The position numbers and the translations under genes are program-made. This document shows, piece by piece, positions 32,401 to 43,786 of a stretch of 64,000 nt of DNA (position 1 is the first letter of the stretch; each line of letters starts with the position of its first letter). This DNA comes from Rhizopus sp. PT2906 (Eukaryota; Mucoromycota; Mucoromycetes; Mucorales; Rhizopodaceae), in the NCBI GenBank assembly GCA_025529335.1, contig JAMYHX010000058.1, positions 62,001-126,000 of the forward strand, read 5' to 3'. The notes under the pieces were generated by a model. The model was given only the letters and a program-made list of their open reading frames with translations, had not been told where the DNA came from and searched no databases.

Positions 32401-33933
32401 AAAAAGAGGTGTGAGTGAAGTTGACTGGGACAACGTTTCGTTTTCGGATACATTCGACAATAACACGATTGATGGTTTTTCTGGTTCACTCTCATGAGAT
32501 GCGTCTTGTTCGCTGAGCACAGCTGTCTTTGGCTTGGCACCTGCTGTATCCGCCATATCAGACGTCTTGTTGAAATCCAATTGTTCGTTTTGTAACATCA
32601 GTCGCTTTGATTTTTCAAATGCGCCGATCCATTCACGCATTTCTTCCTCTGTTTCGGCCTGAAGTACAAAGGATGGCCTATATATATATAATTTACATGT
32701 CACTGTCTTTAAATGTAGGGTCAATGAACTTACTGCTGAGCACATACGACCTCAAAGCAAAATCGTCGGTCGATATCTGTGATTGGCTTGACGTCGCAGA
32801 GCAGAACAGACACACGATCCCCAATCGCAACCATTCCTTTTGATCGACTGTTTGAGATGTAACAACTACCAAAGCATCCATCATACAAAAAGAACCAACG
32901 TCGAATCCAATTGTTACGGGTTGTTCTCATAAAGAGATACCCCCATTTTTGGCTGCTGGTCGTGGCTAGGCTGGATGTATAGTCCAATGAATGTCGATTA
33001 CTGTGACTCGCGCTCGTGTATTTATCCAAATCTCTAGGAGGTCGTATAATATTCAGATAATCGCTTTCCAACACATTTCGGTTATGCTGTAAGTGATGTA
33101 ATTGATAATTGCACGTATCTTTATCATCAAGCAACCATTGTTTCCAGGAACTTAGATTAGATTCTATTCTTGACCAAGAGTCTGAACCACCTTCAAAGTC
33201 CTTGAGGTGATATAGAGTGGCCAAGGTGAACTTTTCGACAAGAAAGTGTTCTAGAAGGGAGCGAAAATGAAGTAATCGAACGACATGTTGTCCGGACATA
33301 CGCACATATGCCTTTCTTGCCTCATACAATCTAAATGCCTCTTCTCTTAAAGCCGAGGCTTCCTTTGTCTTGCTTTGAGAGACGTATTTATAGAGCTGAC
33401 TTTCGTATCTTTCCAAGCATTTTTCGTACTGCTTTTTAAAATCCTTAAACTCCTTCAGTTGTACCTTCACAAATGATTGAAGCGGCTGAATAAAGTTATC
33501 CTCAAGGTCCGAAACCTAAAGTATAGCTTTAGTAAAGTCACCATTTAAATCATTTGCATTACCAATTTAGTCTTGAACGCCAAACTTGTCTGTAAAGCAT
33601 CTGAAAAGTTTTTGATGACGGCTCCCGTGAAATTTGGGTCAATCATGATACTGTCGATACCGACTGGGATAACCTTTTTACAGAGCGTGTTTGTTTCCAG
33701 GTTGAATTCTAAGTTTTTTTTTGGTTAGATGAGTTTAGGTAAGCATTGATCTTACTGTTGAGTTTTTCTGCATATTGCTTCATGTATTTAGATAGTGAAT
33801 CCAACCATTTTTCGAGCAAGTCGAGTTGTTCGTCAAAATGCAAAGAAGAGGAACGATAGACAGGTGAATCAGTAATAGCATCATGTAAAGTTAATAACGT
33901 TGACTGAACATGGCTATTATTTACAGCTTGCAT
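29483..33933 (-). CDS. LAM-family sterol-transfer protein (BAR-PH-GRAM-VASt-TM)
   Basis: A large multi-exon gene whose layout fits the Lam1/Lam3 (Ysp1/Sip3) group, which moves sterol at ER contact sites. The N-terminal 300 residues, starting MQAVNNSHVQSTLL, form a helical BAR-like region. A PH domain follows (SQKWGYLFMRTTRNNWIRRWFFLYDG, then AETEEEMREWIGAFEKSK). After a Ser/Thr-rich linker comes a GRAM domain (TQETFWFYSCMMM...VRLTDIKAIRIIRDTS). The VASt domain shows LPVSAKQLYYLLFDDD, YIDIWEKK and YLKYCITWISQDRCKL. A membrane segment near the C-terminus (VKVSVAAIAFIWLLYSWLF) is followed by about 130 residues with a coiled tail ending FPVRYIK. The ATG at 33931-33933 is preferred because the open frame above it is a poly-Phe run. 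One intron contains a 23-T tract (around 29818-29840). Confidence 0.82.
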
Positions 33934-34984
33934 TCTAAGGCAAAGAAAAGAAAAAAAAAGTAAGAAAAAAAAAAAAAAAAAAAAAAGAGAGAAAAGTGAG
34001 GCGTATGACGAGCCCGTTTTCATCCCTCCATTTGCTTATGCGCGGCCAATAAAATTAAATTTTATTCTCCTCTTCTGCCCCCAAACCAAGGTTGTGTGTA
34101 TTGTCAGCTAAGGAGGCCATGTTTTACTGTTACTATTTTAGACAACGCATGTTCCCCCCTTTTTTTCTATTATGCTCACGACGCAGAGAAATAGCTTAGA
34201 CTTGAGAAAAGCTTGGCTATCGGGTCAAGAAATTTGCGCATGCTTAATTACAGGTTAAATGATTGCCTTTTATGGAACATGAATACCCAAAAAAGTCTAT
34301 TTTCTCCCTCTCTCTTGCTGCGCCTTGGGTAAATAGACAAGGCAGACGGTGCGTGTGACTCATTGCACAACAAGACTAGATGATGCTGTCTATTTTATGC
34401 GAAGGGAGAAACTTTGCAAGAAAGATCCGTTTTCCTGTCTACCCAATGTTTTGATTGGAAAGGACGCATAAACTAAAAGGCCTATGCGGAGTTTATGTCA
34501 GTAATAAAAGCTCACTATTTACTTGATTGAGAATGTAACGAGTAAAGGAAGAAAGAAAAACAGAGGAAGAGGAGAATGGAAAGTAACCAAGATCACCTAA
34601 GTGAAATACGATAGACTTAAATCTGCTCTGGGTTTTGTAATAGTCCTTTTAAAAAAGCAATACTTCTTCGGTATCATCTATTGTATCAAGCGTGGAGAAA
34701 CATTCAAATAATGAGACATTTGGCATGGCTTCTCTCTGGCCCTCATGGCACTGTTATGATCATTCTAAAAGAGTGATGAACAAGACAATACTATGAGAAC
34801 ACTAGTTCTAAAGAACAGCTAAGAAAGAAGCCTATCATTTCTAACCAACATAAAGAGCAAAATTTGAATCAGCGTTAACCGCTTAAGCAATTTAATGCAG
34901 AGATTGGCTGTTTAATAATTTATTTCCCGACCGTCTCAATTTAGGTAAGTGGGAATACGGCTGACATAAATCAGTGTTCTTCAT
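33934..34984. other. Intergenic, no gene recognised
   Basis: About 1.05 kb separating the divergent LAM-type and Pex8-like genes. It holds a poly-A/T block near 33950-33985, CT-rich patches and no open frame of note. Confidence 0.6.
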
Positions 34985-37368
34985 ATGTCAGGTCAACAGA
35001 CACAAGAGGATCTAAAAGAGATTGCAAAGCAATTATCAGATGCTTATTACAAAATACTACAACATTCAACATTAAGCGAGCAAACGGTATAAAAAAATAT
35101 AATGTGTGTTGTAATGTTGCTAATGTCCTTTGAGCAGATCTTGGATGCCCTGAGTTTATTATCTAAGCACAGCCATGATCTACCCTTGTCATGGTTCACC
35201 AACGAGTTTTTAGATCAATTATTTGTTTTGAAAACCAAACTTGAAAACACAAGTGGACTACTTTCTATCGTTACTCTCTTATCAGCATGGTTGCGTCTGA
35301 GCAAAGATAACGACCATCGACAGAAACTAGCACTTGATATACTCGAAAGTATCTTAAGAAAGGACGATACGACCAGATTACAAAAGGAAGCTTGGATCGG
35401 ATGGGTTGCTCTTATCGGTAAAGGTAATCATGATGCTCGAGTACTTGAAGGAATGATCAGTGTGGTCGAAAGGTACAGTCAAAAACAGTCGCTCGAATTG
35501 GACGCAGGTCTGGCGCATGTTTTGGCCATGACAAATACATTGAATGAATTTGAGATCGAGCCTTGTCAAAGGCTGTTGAATGTGTATGCAAAGCACGTTT
35601 CAGCCAGAGGATTTGACGGTGCACGAGCATTGATGGATGCGTTGGAACATGCGACCGATGTTCGGTCTCAAGAAAAACCTCAGACGCGAGCAGAGGCAGA
35701 TTTGACCACACTTGTGCAGTTGGTGATCGATTTGGAGGACAAGGCTCGCTTATCAGCCTTGGCGGGTATAGTGTAAAGTGTTGTTGATTAAAAAAGATGG
35801 CGTTACTCACCTATAAGTAGTCGAGCGCTTCAGTTCAATCAAGGCAAGAATACAAAAAAGGTGATAAAGCAAAGAGAAAAGGCTGAAAAGGCACTCATGG
35901 AGCAACTAAGCATTGCATTGACATCAGGCCATGTTTGTCAAGATACCCTCGCCTATATCGCCTCTCGGTGTCTTTTGCAAGTTCCTGAAAAAGAATTGGC
36001 TCATTTACCATCGACTGACCTCTTGCACATCTTAGTCTCAAGCCTGTTGACCAGTGCATTGGCCATTCAACATCAAGAGCCGCTCTCTCGACTGATCAAC
36101 TCGAAAGAGAGTGTTGAGGAAATAAAGGCGTTTGTTGATCAGCCCCTGTTCAAACAAGTCGGCCGTATCTCACGCACGATTGCAAGAATCATCCAGATTG
36201 CAGATATTCGTCAAGCTGAGCATATCATGGATAGACTCGTAGGCTTTTCATACAATGTCTTTATTGACTGGGATCAATTTATAATAGCCAATATAGGTAC
36301 ACATCTAAAAAGAAAAAAATGACAATAACTTATGGTTATTAGATGCCAATTTGTATAAGCAAATCGAAGAACATGCCTGGACATTTCTCAAGAGCGTCTT
36401 GTTTTCATTCACCGTGATCTTGAAGTCGATCGCTGTGGATATACCCAATGGACAAGGCCTGGTCGAGATCCCAAACGCAGCTCAAGACACTCTGTCGATC
36501 TTTGCCAACTTGCACTTTATCACACACCATCTTGGCCAAGGCGCAGGCCGTCAAGCGTATCAGGATACCCTGACGAACGTCGTAGCCTATCTTTTACAAC
36601 CTGACCATCAGTGCCAGCTTAACCGACTCTTGTCAAGCGCGTTCAAGGAATACAGCCAGCCGCTTTATACAAACGACACCACACCTGCCGTTGAGCTCTT
36701 GTCGACCGTCAAGCAGATGCGTCTCTTGTTCTTTACGGATTTACTCGAACAAACGGTCAAGAGTGTCGATGATGCCACACTCGAACACCAGATCTTACCC
36801 GTTATCTACCCGATCCTCAAATGGAAACGTGTCGAAAACAAGGATCTTTACGAAAGCGCACACACGGTTGTCATTAGCACGTTCCTAGCAGCCAAGCCAG
36901 TCTGTTCTGAACTGTCGGTTGCATATGCCGATATACTGATCGATGTAAGACTCTTTTGTATATTATTGCTTTCCTATTAATTTCATATAGAATTTCCCTG
37001 AGCCTATCAATCTTGATCAACTCCGTTTTGGCTTCACTACTATGGTCAAAGCGCTATGTGAAATCGATGACGCCCTCGCTTGGTTCGTTGTGAACCGATT
37101 GATCGAAAAGATTCATAACCTGGAAATGGTACGTCGAGCAGAGTACTTGACGGTGCTGATCGATATGCTCAAACCACTCTCTTTGGGTCCCTTTTTCCCA
37201 TCCATTCTCGATGAGATCCGAGCCCAAGTCCAAGTTCAGACGCCTAAAATGCAACTGGCCACTCTCAAAATCATCTTTGATACCGTGAGTGGGCCTGGAA
37301 TATCTGATATGCGACGAAAGCAAGCTGTGGGTTGGTATTTGGATTTAAAACGTGAATTGAAATTATGA
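34985..37368 (+). CDS. Helical-repeat protein, probably peroxin Pex8-like
   Basis: A five-exon gene for about 730 residues. Exon 1 (34985-35086) reads MSGQQTQEDLKEIAKQLSDAYYKILQHSTLSEQT; exon 2 starts at 35138 and introns follow near 35776, 36299 and 36942. The protein is almost entirely alpha-helical with ARM/HEAT-like pairs (for example LDALSLLSKHSHDLP, LLSIVTLLSAWLRLSKD and ALAWFVVNRLIEKIHNLEMV). The C-terminal region (NFPEPINLDQLRFGFTTM, then KQAVGWYLDLKRELKL) recalls the end of fungal Pex8, the intraperoxisomal organiser of the importomer. The last three residues, LKL, are a weak PTS1-like signal, consistent with but not proof of matrix targeting. Identification is by overall resemblance only; another HEAT-repeat protein remains possible. 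It is followed by OST4 on the other strand. Confidence 0.45.
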
Positions 37369-37386
37369 TTTTATTAAATAAAGCGT

Positions 37387-37500
37387 TTATGATGAAGATT
37401 TCTTTTCATTGACAGAAACAAAATGGTAAGTGACGATTAAAAGCATGGTGATGACTCCAAGTGAATTAGCAATAAAGGCAAGTTGGTTATCCGTAATCAT
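37387..37500 (-). CDS. OST4: Oligosaccharyltransferase subunit Ost4
   Basis: A 37-residue intronless gene. The protein MITDNQLAFIANSLGVITML continues with a hydrophobic helix and ends HFVSVNEKKSSS. The MI(S/T)D-QL start, single transmembrane helix and length of 35-40 residues are diagnostic of Ost4, the mini-subunit that holds Ost3/6 to Stt3 in the ER oligosaccharyltransferase. The stop lies 18 bp beyond the stop of the convergent Pex8-like gene. Confidence 0.85.
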   Translation of the reverse strand: MITDNQLAFIANSLGVITMLLIVTYHFVSVNEKKSSS

Positions 37501-37761
37501 GTTCTTTAAATAGTTTAGTCATCATTTCAACATGTTGCTTCTTTCTTACCTTTTTTCTTTTATTGGAAAGAAGATGGACCTGTTAAGAGAATGCTAAATC
37601 CCCGAAAGAATTTAAAGTCCTAATAAAATAGAAAGTAATACTAGGGGCACTGCAAAAGGACACTACAAAATCCAGAAAAAGTAATACTCCCCCAAATTGT
37701 AGAACAAAACAAATAGATAATAGCTCGTCTTGTATGTTTTTTCGTTTTACTATATTCGTAA

Positions 37762-38115
37762 TCAAATATGTGAAGCTGATTTTGATCCGCTCGAAGAAAG
37801 GACATGGTACAAGGAAGGACTATCCAATCGAAGAGCATTCATCATTGTAAGGCTTGGCAATGGGCATATCTTCTGGGTAAACTTTTGATATTCTGTATAT
37901 CTGAGAATATCATTTACCAACAGAGTGAGCGGAAGCTGATATATAATAAGATGAGAGCACTGTTTGCGTGAAATATATGGCATCAATTTGTTGATAATTA
38001 ACAGACACGCTGCAATCTCTTCTTTACTCATATCAGGACATTTTTCTTTTAGGTCGTCTGAAGAAACTGAACTGCCTGAATCTGCGAAGAGCAAGCCTTT
38101 GATGACAGACTTCAA
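37762..38115 (-). CDS. Hypothetical protein downstream of repeat R1 copy 2
   Basis: An open frame of up to 117 residues whose first in-frame ATG is at residue 29 (38031); the upstream part starts at TTG and may come from an unresolved exon (an AAG acceptor precedes SVIKGLLFADSG). The sequence looks protein-like: SDDLKEKCPDMSKEEIAACL, then LLIINKLMPYISRKQCSHLI and a Ser-rich end. I do not recognise a family. On the minus strand it lies about 125 bp downstream of the diverged R1 copy, as the C2H2 gene lies downstream of copy 1, but the two proteins do not resemble each other. Confidence 0.35.
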   Translation of the reverse strand: MKSVIKGLLFADSGSSVSSDDLKEKCPDMSKEEIAACLLIINKLMPYISRKQCSHLIIYQLPLTLLVNDILRYTEYQKFTQKICPLPSLTMMNALRLDSPSLYHVLSSSGSKSASHI

Positions 38116-38239
38116 TGATCATCTTCGCTATCGCTATGATCAGTTCCGATTTATTCTTATTTCTTTAATTCCTTGTCGAGCATGAACTGGTGTACACTAC
38201 GCACACGAGGAAATCCACGAGAGAGTTAATATTACAAGC

Positions 38240-38510
38240 GCTACTTGTGATATCAACAAATCTTTTCAATGTACAACGTCAAGCTAAACCTGTTCAAAGA
38301 ACAGATATTTTTCCATGTTCCTTGGTATAGAATAAAATTTCAAGAAAAAGAGATAAAATGTAGTTATTGCTGCATTTTAATTTTTTATGTTGCCAATTTG
38401 CTCAACAAAGGACCAAAGCCATTCAAGAGTAATAGTGATAAACCCGTATGTTTTATATCAAAGGATGTCTCATTGGACAGCATTAGGCTAGGTAGACACT
38501 TGCGGAGTTA
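38240..38510 (-). repeat. Dispersed repeat R1, copy 2 (diverged, inverted)
   Basis: The reverse complement keeps recognisable blocks of R1 in order: TCTACCTAGCCTAATGCTGTCCAAT, then TTTGATATAAAA, then TTGTT..GCAA..TGGCAACATAAA, TTTTCTTGAAA, and TTAGCTTGACGTTGTACATTGAAAAG. Divergence is clearly greater than between copies 1 and 3. A 25-A tract (38526-38550) lies just outside. Confidence 0.65.
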
Positions 38511-38766
38511 GCAATGGATGCCCTGAAAAAAAAAAAAAAAAAAAAAAAAAGGTGTATTCATTGACCTATATTTCTTTTATACGTTTGGCCAATCAATCAT
38601 CTTTGTGTTGATAACTTTTTTAAAAGAAAGAAAATCCAGTAGCACAAGAACCTTTGATGACGTTCCAGCCAATTAAATTTGTTTTGACTACCAAATATGG
38701 TCCCTGTTTTATAAAGTTCTTTTTTTTTTTCTTCTCTCTCAAATAGACTTAAAGAGCACCCACAAA

Positions 38767-40231
38767 ATGTCAGAAGAGAGTTTTGATACTTCGTCAAGAA
38801 AAATGTTTGACGCAACAAAAGAAGTGAATAATAAAACTGATAACAACAATAGACTTCATGTAACTATAAAACACATGCTTAACTACAATAATAACCTTAT
38901 ATATATAGTTTTGGTCTAATTCAACAAATTCAGTATCACTCGTTTTACTGTCTATACTTGAAGCCATCATCGTGATTGCATTAGAAGCTGTCATATTTGT
39001 CAACTTTCATAATACAGAGTAAGAAATAATAGTAATAATAATAATATACGTTATAAACTTGATGTTTTTGTGTGTGTAGGTTTTCAAAACATAACCTCGG
39101 TTTAGGTATTCCTGTCTACTTGATGATTTTTATAACCAGTCAAGTATTTCAAGTATTCACCGCATGGGATGCTGTAAGAGAGCTTACTTTGCATAATAAC
39201 AACACTGTTAACACATCTATAGGTCCGTGCACAGAATACAATACAGGTCATTGCATTTTTGTTATTCAATCTATGCTGCTTTGTATATGCTGTTTTCCAA
39301 TTCAAGCAAATGGCAGATGCATTAACGTCCAATGACCCTTATTTAGGAGAATTGGCTAATTGGCTCAAGTCTTTTATTTATCGTCTGTTGATTGCTGTTG
39401 CTGTTATCACTGGAGTATGTCAATTAGCTTATTTTTACCTTGGTATACGCTTATATCAAGAATTCGGGTATGTTTGCATATGTATATATTATCAACAGCA
39501 ACTAATGATATGATAGATGGAAGATCTACAAAAGAATAGGCGCTGACCCAGAAATAAGAAGTAAGGAAGACATCCTTTTGTGTTTTGTATAACTCATGTA
39601 TTATAGATATGTATAGATGGTACCAGATCTTTTTGACTATTCTCAAGCTTGACTTTTTCTTCTTTTTGGGTTACTCTATCCAATACCTCATCTTGGTCCT
39701 TCGAAATAATGATCCAGAATTTCCATTGACTATCGTTGCTCTACCCGTAACTTGTCTAGTCCTGTTGTTAGCTGTCTATGCAGTAAGTAAAGATCATAAC
39801 GTCATCATTCTCACTCATATCATGTTTAGGTAAGACACGAATCAAAATGGTTAATCAGCTTATTCTTTTTGGGTTTATTTGCTGGTGTTGCCTACTTTAG
39901 CTTCAAATTATATCGAATCTATGACGTATCACAAGCTGAAAAATACAAGTTTGTAAAGGACTTTTTGACCTTCTTTGGCAAGTAAAACCATGTTATGTGT
40001 CTATGTAAATATTAACACTTTTTTATAGCCAGCGTATCCTTAGCCTTTGTTATCTTGACACTTGTCAATGCGATCATTTGTTTTCTCAATTTCGATAAAG
40101 GATTGAAACCTCATTGTAAGTTCTATACTCAAAAGTATTAAAGGTGTCTAATCGTCTATACAGTAACATCTAGGTACCGTCAATCATCAGCACCCGAAAA
40201 CCTTAATGAACGTACACTTTCTCTTGATTAA
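38767..40231 (+). CDS. UPF0658-type Golgi membrane protein
   Basis: A gene of about eight exons. Exon 1 reads MSEESFDTSSRKMFDATKEV; after a 51-nt intron comes FWSNSTNSVSLVLLSILEAI with the first membrane helix. Later exons give GLGIPVYLMIFITSQVFQVF, TAWDAVRAQNTIQVIAFLLFNLCCFVYAVFQFKQM, WLKSFIYRLLIAVAVITGVC, IFLTILKLDFFFFLGYSIQYLILV and VSLAFVILTLVNAIICFLNFDKGLKPH. The tail SRYRQSSAPENLNERTLSLD is cytosolic. About seven membrane segments with the DA.R..NTIQV.....FNL motif match the UPF0658 family, placed in the Golgi of fission yeast; its biochemical role is unknown. All junctions keep the frame. Confidence 0.75.
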
Positions 40232-40430
40232 TATACACACACATATATATATTTATGAACTGGCTTCATAAAATTACTTTTTCCTCGCATTTGTATCATT
40301 TACTTGTCATTTACCGTTTTCCCCTTCTCTTTCTTATATTCCCTCCCTTTCTTGACGTCTATCTCTTTTTTTTTTTTTTTTCTTTATTATTATTATTATT
40401 ATTATTGTTACTGTTATTAAATTTAATGCG

Positions 40431-41734
40431 CTATGACCAAACATCCCAGCTTTTCTTCTTTTTAGCTTCCTTTTCGTGTTGTATCCATTTAGGTAAGCAA
40501 GTATCATAATGTTGATCATGGTCAATACTTTCATCTGATGTGCCTGTTGGACATTCACATCTACATCCAATATCTTTTGAAGGTGATGGACAATGTCTAT
40601 AAAGATCATGCTGATACCCAAAATCTTCAAAATAATGAACCTCGGATGTTTCCAAGAATAAACCAGCGGCCAATGAATGCACTAGAGTATAATAAACATC
40701 TTGTCGCTAAATATATCTCTTTTTTTTTTTTTGTACCTGGTGCATCTCCCCATCGTTCATAAAAGAAGTTACCCGTCTTGTCCAGATAATTAAAGAAATC
40801 ACGGTACTGAGGACTTCTCCAGAGATCAAGGGAAGCGATTTCAAAATTAGACCAAAAATGACACAAGTTGAAATCACCCGTGTCCTTGTTGACAAAGTAA
40901 GGGAAGAGCAAATGACTCTTTTCTGAAGTATCTATTCTTCTCGTCTTGGCGTACTCCAACACGTGCTGCCATAAGGTAGGAATCGTTTCTGGCAGTTCAG
41001 TCAAAGTGACGACAAACCCATACTTCATTTTATATTTCTCCATGAAAAGGAAGGGATCATAAGTGATATCACAGTAATACTTGACACCAGGCTCCACACG
41101 CCAGTACCAATCAAATTCATCTAATAATGGATGATCAAAGAAGAATCCAGATTGATATCGACACATGTGGTGATAACTTTCCAAGTCTCCATAGTAAACA
41201 CCCTTTCGGCCCATCTCTGCTCGTTTCTCTGCTGCCAATGTCTTATTGACCCACACTGGATAACTCCAATGATTCTCGGGGACAAGACCAAAGCGCATAT
41301 CTGCATTGGGTGCTGCCTTCTTGACTGCCTCTTTGAATTCATCCGTAAAGGGCTCTTCGTTTAGAAATACATAGGGATATTTAAAGTTCTTGTTGAATCT
41401 ATCTTCGAAATTGACAATGGTTTGTGCAATATCAGCTTGTTCCCTAATACTTGTGTGAATACATAATCTTTTTTTTATTCCTTTTTTTTTTTTTTTACTT
41501 GTTGCGAACAAGAATCACCATGGCTGCTTTGGCTTTCTTTGCTGGAGGATTGTTTATAAACTGCTTTTGTGGAAGACATGCTTTTTCATCATAATCTGTA
41601 TAATAAGCAACTGGCTGTAATTGCTTTGACACCTTTGGATGATTGGCGATCTGGTATAAAAAGAAGAATGCAGAGACAAATATAACAAGAAGAACTGGCT
41701 TTCTTGAAACCGATAGAATCGGGAAAGCTGGCAT
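40431..41734 (-). CDS. GT15 alpha-1,2-mannosyltransferase (Ktr/Kre2 family)
   Basis: A three-exon gene. The N-terminus MPAFPILSVSRKPVLLVIFV is a short cytosolic tail plus signal anchor, typical of a type II Golgi enzyme. The catalytic domain shows AKAAMVILVRNKSIREQADI (across an intron near 41466-41500), FNKNFKYPYVFLNEEPFTDEF, YQSGFFFDHPLLDEFDWYWRVEPGV, NFEIASLDLWRSPQYRDFFNYLD, FFYERWGDAPVHSLAAGLFL and EVHYFEDFGYQHDLYRHCP. RVEPGV (manganese site) and the late nucleophile region EVHYF.D.GY.H are intact. The enzyme adds alpha-1,2-mannose to N- or O-glycans in the Golgi. The last 50 residues include a cysteine group (CRCECPTG) and a basic end. Confidence 0.88.
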
Positions 41735-42061
41735 CCGAAAGAATAAAGTAATATAAAAAAAAAAAAAAAAAAAAAAGAGAGAGAAGGGGGTGAACATGGG
41801 AAAAACCAAAGGGGTGCGTGTAGGGTTATGACAGTTGCATAAAGCCCATTCATTTCAAATGCGTCATGATTGAAACATGGTCTATATGCATATAGTGTCC
41901 TGTTTGGTTTCATCGTGGGGCTCTTATTTTCTCTAGATTAATGTCATATCGAACCCTATCATCTTCCAGAATGCCAAGTAAAACCCTTTGTTAACATACA
42001 CTTTTATAAGCATGCACTTTTTGTTTTTTCTTCTTTCATTTTTTCCATTCTACTTTTTAAA
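41735..42061. other. Divergent promoter region, KTR gene / Sfp1-like gene
   Basis: No gene is seen. A 20-A tract lies at 41757-41776, and pyrimidine-rich sequence leads into the Sfp1-like start. Confidence 0.5.
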
Positions 42062-42643
42062 ATGACAGAATATATTGATGAACGGCAAGCGGTCGAGGAA
42101 AAATATTTCAAGGACATTACTTGCTGTGGATTGAGAATCACAAGCTTGTACAAGTTAATAGAGCATCACGAACGGTGTCATGAACAATTTGAATTCTGCA
42201 GTAATAAAACAGAGGCTCATGTTAATATGCTACGACATCACGACGTCTTTTTTTCTGCAGGTGTTTACATCAATGAGGCGCCTTATAATAATAACCAAGA
42301 GATTGTTGCGATTGATACCTCACTTCTTACCCAGCCAACCGATATGAATAATTCGTTATCTGGTATGTGTATGAAGCACATGTTTGTGTATGTAACTAAC
42401 ATGTCTATAGACCGTGGATCAGATCCAGAAAGACGACGACGGTATGTCTGCACAGAACCATTATGTAATAAAGTATACAAGAACATCAATGGTCTAAGGT
42501 ATCACCAAACACATGGTCATCATAAGCATCTACCCATATCTCAACTTCATGTCTGTAAACTCTGTGGAAAGACCTATAAAGCATCTAATGGACTTCGATA
42601 TCATATGCGAAGTATGCATACCATTCTTTTATATGACAAATGA
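42062..42643 (+). CDS. Sfp1-like C2H2 transcription factor
   Basis: The protein starts MTEYIDERQAVEEKYFKDIT and has an N-terminal finger-like motif (CCGLRITSLYKLIEHHERCH). The C-terminus holds the split pair of fingers typical of Sfp1-type factors: YVCTEPLCNKVYKNINGLRYHQ..H and HVCKLCGKTYKASNGLRYHMRSMH. In yeast Sfp1 controls ribosomal protein and ribosome-biogenesis genes in response to nutrients. A 48-nt stretch (42363-42410) has GTATGT, CTAAC and CTATAG and could be removed as an intron without breaking the frame, giving 177 instead of 193 residues. Three ribosomal protein genes lie elsewhere in the window, but no linkage is implied. Confidence 0.65.
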   Translation: MTEYIDERQAVEEKYFKDITCCGLRITSLYKLIEHHERCHEQFEFCSNKTEAHVNMLRHHDVFFSAGVYINEAPYNNNQEIVAIDTSLLTQPTDMNNSLSGMCMKHMFVYVTNMSIDRGSDPERRRRYVCTEPLCNKVYKNINGLRYHQTHGHHKHLPISQLHVCKLCGKTYKASNGLRYHMRSMHTILLYDK

Positions 42644-43786
42644 AATAAATTATGAAATCCAGATAAATAACGGGTTGATTAGAACAAGCAACTTGTAGTA
42701 TATTTATTAGCCCAGTCCTTTGTAATAATAACTTTTTTTTTCTAATTGATATGCTTTTATCTACTGTTATTAAAAGATGATATAATGACCGGTTTTTTTT
42801 TCTTTTTGCATACAGATATTTTCTTTACAATGATTTAAAGTCAATGACTCCTTTAATGATAAAGTAATTAAAGAGAGCCAGCGTACGTGACAGGTAACGA
42901 TGGAAACATGAGGAAATAATTTATACAATGTTACACTGCCCTGAATCGGAAATATTTGAAATATAGTTAATTAGTTGTTTCAAGATAATGTTTGTATAAT
43001 ACATCCCTCTTTTTTTTTTTTTTTTTTTTTATTTGTGTATAAAGTAATTAAAACCCATTGTATTCCGTAATACACTTGAATTGATAAAGCAACACAAAAT
43101 AAGCATATAAAAAAAACTACAGACTTGCTTTCATTATTTAAGCTCACATAAAAGAAAGGCCTTGTCTGCGTACAATAATAATTGATTTATTTCAAATACT
43201 TTATAGATAATCAGAAAAGCAAGAGGGAAAAAAAAAAGATGATCTAAATAATGTATATATTTTACTGACGCTTGTGTCTTTGTTTACATTGGTTAACTTG
43301 TTTTTGCAAATAAGCAAAAATATTATATGAAATATTATTTATATTTATTTTGCAAGTTGAAATCTGCAAGCAGTGTTTCTTTTTAACTTGATTTTATTTC
43401 ATTTATGTACACATGAATTTATTTAAAAGCAAGCCTAAAAGAAATAAACACTATAAAAAATCACTTCCTATCAATATTACTTTGCTCATTGCTCTTGTTT
43501 TGCTGCGTGTTAAATTGCCTTTGCTTTTTATGATTGCTTTATATCTTAAAAATAAATGCATGCAAATGGATTGTATTGGAGGGGAGTAAGCCTTCTTTTT
43601 GTGATTTAAGATCAAGTCCCAGCTTGTCTTTCAATGTCTAAGCGTTTAATGATCATTGGTTGACACCATTGGAATCGGCATTTTAAACTTTCGTGGCTTA
43701 TACAATTGCAAACTTTTTTTTTTTATTGCGGCAGTAAGCTGGGAAGTAGTAAAGCCTCCTCTTTTTCGCTTTAGTCGATTTTAAAA
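42644..43786. other. Intergenic, no gene recognised
   Basis: About 1.1 kb of very AT-rich sequence with a long T run (43011-43030). The right-hand 200 bp, including pyrimidine tracts, must contain the RPL19 promoter. Confidence 0.6.

Noticed and set aside
35102..37368. Minus-strand ORFs opposite the Pex8-like gene (35378-35810, 37054-37323)
   Set aside because: They are antisense shadows of a spliced gene with consistent junctions and helical-repeat content.
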